Made by a program: the position numbers and the translations under genes. From Maribacter arcticus (GTDB lineage Bacteria; Bacteroidota; Bacteroidia; Flavobacteriales; Flavobacteriaceae), in contig NZ_FUYL01000014.1 of NCBI RefSeq assembly GCF_900167935.1, forward strand, positions 1 to 64,000: a stretch of DNA of 64,000 bases, given 5' to 3'. This document shows, in pieces, positions 61,030-64,000 of the stretch. Positions within the stretch are counted from its first letter, which is position 1, and the number at the start of each line of letters is the position of its first letter. The notes below the pieces were generated by a model. That model was not told the DNA's origin, ran no database searches, and saw only the letters and a program-made list of their open reading frames with translations.

Positions 61030-61395
61030 ATGAAACGGATATTATTACTTTCAATTTTTTGCATAGGTTTATTCTTTTCTTGTACGGATAGGGATGATAA
61101 TGTAAACATGGTAAATATTCGTATTCAGAACAGTACAAGTTTGTTTTTTACTGAAGTTCGGGTAACTCAAAATGACACGGTATATGAAAATATCGAAGCG
61201 GGTAAATTCTCTGAATATATAGAGTTTGAAAAGGCTTATCCATATACTTCACTTAACATACTAACTGATTCTACTAGTTTTAATTATTTTCCTACGGAAG
61301 TTTCTACTGATTCTTTACCAATAGGTTTCTATACCTACGAGATAACTTTGGATGAAGAAAATCAAGTAGGTCTAAACTTTAGAATTGACGAATAG
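61030..61395 (+). CDS. Small lipoprotein of unknown function
   Basis: The 121-aa protein starts with a lipoprotein signal (MKRILLLSIFCIGLFFSC) and continues with a beta-rich domain (VNIRIQNSTSLFFTEVRVTQ...). No known domain is recognisable. It lies 47 bp after yaaA on the same strand and ends 2 bp before the convergent THX gene. Confidence 0.72.
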   Translation: MKRILLLSIFCIGLFFSCTDRDDNVNMVNIRIQNSTSLFFTEVRVTQNDTVYENIEAGKFSEYIEFEKAYPYTSLNILTDSTSFNYFPTEVSTDSLPIGFYTYEITLDEENQVGLNFRIDE

Positions 61396-61397
61396 GA

Positions 61398-61526
61398 TTA
61401 CTTTTTTTTGCTAACTTTTATTTTCTCCTCAATCGTTGGTCTTTTTTTGATTTTTCGAGGTCTTCTTGCACCATAAGAATTGTTTGATATTTTCCCTTTT
61501 TTTGACTTTTTGTCTCCTTTACCCAT
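61398..61526 (-). CDS. 30S ribosomal protein THX (42 aa)
   Basis: A short gene encodes a strongly basic 42-residue peptide beginning MGKGDKKSKKGKISNNSYG and containing RRPRK. It matches the small ribosomal subunit protein THX known from Thermus and found in many Bacteroidota. It binds near the top of the 30S head. Another frame in the same place gives an 80-residue reading frame, which is a shadow. A TAACTTTA -7 candidate (one mismatch) lies at 61550-61557. Confidence 0.88.
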   Translation of the reverse strand: MGKGDKKSKKGKISNNSYGARRPRKIKKRPTIEEKIKVSKKK

Positions 61527-61609
61527 AACTCTTTTTCTTTGATTTCACTTAAAGTTAGTAATTTAGGAATGAATAGTCGGTATAAAGAACTTAAGAGAGT
61601 AAACCTATA

Positions 61610-62279
61610 ATGCAAAAAGTATTTCTTCATAGTCATCCTTATGAACCTTTTATTGACCATAATACAGAGAAACTTATTGTAGGTACCTTACCGCCACCAC
61701 GATTTACAACGGGTGATTTAAAAGAAGGTGATGTTAATTTTTGCTACGGTAGTAGAGATGGTCAATTATGGCCAATTCTAGATAGAATATTTAATTTGAA
61801 CTTAAAGTTTGAAACTACCCAAGAAGCTATTGAACAACGAAAATCATTTTTAAAGCAAAGACATATTGGTGTTTGTGATATTGTGGCATCGGCTGAGCGA
61901 GAGAAAGTAGATGCGTCGGATATAGGAATGCAGAATATTGAGTTACGTAATGTACTAGATTATTTAGAAAAGTATCCTAAAGTGAAAACACTTCTTTTTA
62001 CAGGAGGAAAATAGTAAAAACGGACCTGAATATTTTTTCAGAAAACATTTAAAAGAATATGATGTTTCATTGGTTAATATTTTAAACACTGTTCCCCGAT
62101 TACATCAGTTTATTCACCCAATCACAAAGAATAATATAAAAACAGTTTCGTTAATAGCACCTTCTGGCGCTGCGAATAGGGCAATAGGTAGTCTTGAAAG
62201 CTATAAGAGAATGAAACGCGAAAATGCCGAATTCAATACCATAGATTTTAGGGTGCTGCAGTATAAAAATTTTTTCTAA
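61610..62279 (+). pseudogene. Uracil-DNA glycosylase-family gene with a frameshift
   Basis: The first part (61610-62014) encodes LIVGTLPPPRF and VNFCYGSRDGQLWPILDRIF, resembling the N-terminus of Bacteroidota uracil-DNA glycosylase-family proteins. It stops at TAG after LLFTGGK. If one A of the AAAA run near 62008-62011 is skipped, the frame continues as GGNSKNGPEYFFRKH and on to VPRLHQF and IAPSGAANRAIGSLE, ending at 62279. This would give an uninterrupted protein of about 222 residues. The break is a recent frameshift, a sequencing error or, less likely, recoding. Confidence 0.8.
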
Positions 62280-62308
62280 GTATGGTGTGGCTAGAACTTT
62301 TTAAAACT

Positions 62309-62342
62309 AAAAAGAGTCTTGCTTTTAGAACAAGACTCTTTT
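62309..62342 (+). terminator. Rho-independent terminator after the uracil-DNA glycosylase-family gene
   Basis: A perfect 12-bp stem (AAAAGAGTCTTG with its complement) and a 9-nt loop end in TTTT, 30 bp past the stop codon. Confidence 0.85.
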
Positions 62343-62572
62343 ACGAGAACACTATATGAAAATGAAAATTTTATTTGCTTGATTACACTGTAAATGTAAA
62401 TAGCTTTGTTAGTATTTTAGAATATTTGTTGTCAATACATACTATTTTGTGGTATACTTCTAGTAAAATGATATTTCGATGAAATGATTCTCTAGATTCT
62501 CTTGGAATAGCGATATTTATATTCGAAATTTATCAAGTTTGCCATAATGGTATGGCCAAAAGTTTTTGAAAT

Positions 62573-64000
62573 ATGCAACAACAAGAAAGGTTGGCAGAAT
62601 TTAAAAAGTCTGTCCAAAATAAATTTAATGTCTATAACAGTCTATTCCTTAATTTACCTTACAAGAATATAGAGAATGTAGGTATGTTGATACCGTTATT
62701 GCTGAACCAATCAGAAAAGGGTTTGAGTAATGGCCTTAATCCGAAAGAAATTCTAGAGAATTTTTTCGAGAATTTTGTGGAAATAGAATCAGAAAAAGAA
62801 CAAATTGATTTTATGTTTCGCATTATACAATATGTAGAGCGCCAAGTGGTACTTTATGATAGTGTTGAAGATGCAGCATTCCCGAAATTACATAAGCATT
62901 CTAGTTCATTGTCATTGAGAGAATATTTTCAATTGGTTGAAAAGAATAATTCTTGGGATACTATTTGGGATAAACTAAGCACCTTTAGTGCTAGAATTGT
63001 ACTTACGGCTCACCCTACACAATTCTATACTCCGGCTGTATTAGATATTATCACTAATCTTAGAACGTTGATTCTTGAAGATAAAATAGATGAGATAGAT
63101 GTTGGGTTACAACAATTGGGACTTACCTCATTAATTAATGCTACGAAACCTACGCCTTTAGACGAAGCAAAAAACATCATTTATACATTACGAAATGTAT
63201 ATTACGATGCAATTGGTGATATGTATGCCTATATAAAAGCTAGTGTGGGGTCAAAACAATTTGAGAATCATGATATTGTAAAATTAGGATTTTGGCCAGG
63301 AGGTGACCGTGATGGAAATCCTTTTGTAACAGCAGATATTACAAGAGATGTAATGAACGAGCTTCGTTTAACATTAATGAAATGTTATTACAATGAGCTT
63401 AAGAGCCTTTTGCATAAACTTACTTTTAAAGATGTACAAGAGCCATTACAGAAACTACGGTCGAATTTGTATATAGCAATGTTCGATAGTTTAAAAGATA
63501 TTGGATATGAAGATTTGATAATTCCCCTTGAGGAAATTAGACTAATCTTGATTGAAAAATATCAAGGTCTATATTTAAAAGATTTAGAGCGTTTTATTGA
63601 TAAGGTGAAAATTTTTAAAGTTCATTTTGCTACAATAGATATTCGCCAAGATCATAGTATGCATACCAAGGTTATGGTAGAAGTTCTTAAAAAGAAAGAA
63701 TTTATTAAGGAAGAACTTAGTGAACTATCTGAAGAGCGCCTAATTGATATTTTACTGCATGAAAATTTCCAATTAGAACCAAATGATTATGAAGAGGAAA
63801 TTGTAAAGGATACTATTAAGAACATTCTTCAATTACAAACCATACAAGATAAGAATGGTGAGGAAGGTTGTAATAGATATATCATTAGTAATTCTGAAGA
63901 CGTTTTCTCTATTTTGTTTGTATATGCTCTTTTTAGATGGTGTGGTTGGGCAGATAAAAAAATAACATTTGATATAGTGCCGTTATTTGAAACAATGAAA
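62573..64000 (+). CDS. ppc: Phosphoenolpyruvate carboxylase (N-terminal part, cut by window)
   Basis: The frame is open from the ATG at 62573 to the window edge (476 codons). The catalytic His147 lies in VLTAHPTQFY, and the second signature is FWPGGDRDGNPF. The enzyme fixes bicarbonate onto PEP to give oxaloacetate. The C-terminal half, with the third signature and the allosteric aspartate site, is outside the window. The gene follows a terminator and a 231-bp gap in which I see no clear promoter. Confidence 0.95.
   Translation, partial: MQQQERLAEFKKSVQNKFNVYNSLFLNLPYKNIENVGMLIPLLLNQSEKGLSNGLNPKEILENFFENFVEIESEKEQIDFMFRIIQYVERQVVLYDSVEDAAFPKLHKHSSSLSLREYFQLVEKNNSWDTIWDKLSTFSARIVLTAHPTQFYTPAVLDIITNLRTLILEDKIDEIDVGLQQLGLTSLINATKPTPLDEAKNIIYTLRNVYYDAIGDMYAYIKASVGSKQFENHDIVKLGFWPGGDRDGNPFVTADITRDVMNELRLTLMKCYYNELKSLLHKLTFKDVQEPLQKLRSNLYIAMFDSLKDIGYEDLIIPLEEIRLILIEKYQGLYLKDLERFIDKVKIFKVHFATIDIRQDHSMHTKVMVEVLKKKEFIKEELSELSEERLIDILLHENFQLEPNDYEEEIVKDTIKNILQLQTIQDKNGEEGCNRYIISNSEDVFSILFVYALFRWCGWADKKITFDIVPLFETMK

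Noticed and set aside
61418-61660. An 80-codon minus-strand frame
   Set aside because: It overlaps the 42-aa THX gene in another frame and also the start of the uracil-DNA glycosylase-family gene; only THX matches a known family.

Overview
The window is a compact, AT-rich chromosome segment from a member of the Bacteroidota, almost certainly a marine Flavobacteriaceae (Maribacter/Zobellia-like). The evidence is the gene families present: DUF6702, CarboxypepD_reg-like proteins, PASTA-RluD pairing, a FeS-type (6-4) photolyase, a cysteine-less zf-RING_7-like protein and the ribosomal protein THX. Candidate promoters also fit the flavobacterial form TTG-N17-23-TAnnTTTG rather than the sigma70 form. 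No rRNA, tRNA, CRISPR array, prophage or insertion sequence was found. The genus is an inference from family resemblance only.

Layout. 1-2519: a very large secreted repeat protein, cut by the window edge. 2.8-7.2 kb: two tandem CarboxypepD_reg-like secreted proteins, a DUF6702 protein and an M1 metallopeptidase. 7.3-16.3 kb: TatA/E, a PAP2 phosphatase, an O-methyltransferase, a GNAT, kynureninase, an MFS transporter, two envelope proteins, a sigma factor/small protein/MscS operon and a ClpP. 16.4-20.1 kb: a light/DNA-repair operon (flavin reductase-like, 44-aa DUF2256 protein, cryptochrome DASH, FeS (6-4) photolyase). 20.3-31.5 kb: kynurenine 3-monooxygenase, DUF4174, a coiled-coil protein, Nif3-like, LpxK, GAPDH joined to a hybrid histidine kinase, LipA, and two sigma factors, one with an RskA-type anti-sigma factor. 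31.7-42.6 kb: MurB, an aminotransferase, an aspartyl protease with PDZ, DUF1573, ValS, a dienelactone hydrolase, an lmo0937-type peptide, creatininase with a striking perfect hairpin over its start codon, and two membrane proteins. 42.8-49.6 kb: a two-component pair, then the operon rsfS-ftsH-LUD-cdsA-psd-ACBP. 49.7-56.1 kb: BirA, SRPBCC, PyrE, Nudix, an M14 peptidase, and a PAS kinase with a single-domain response regulator. 56.1-56.8 kb: the decayed remains of a second PAS kinase. 56.9-64 kb: CoaD, Ddl, PASTA, RluD, YaaA, a lipoprotein, THX, a frameshifted uracil-DNA glycosylase-family gene and the start of phosphoenolpyruvate carboxylase.

How genes work together. KynU and Kmo, about 10 kb apart, form two steps of kynurenine breakdown or de novo NAD synthesis. 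CdsA and Psd make phospholipid and share an operon with the membrane protease FtsH and an acyl-CoA-binding protein. Ddl, MurB and LpxK build the envelope. Two photolyase-family enzymes with a flavin reductase-like protein and a zinc-finger peptide look like one light-dependent DNA-repair module. The most unusual features are the 23-bp perfect inverted repeat covering the creatininase start, the PAS-kinase pseudogene, the cysteine-less zinc-ribbon protein, the GAPDH/histidine kinase coupling and the photolyase module.
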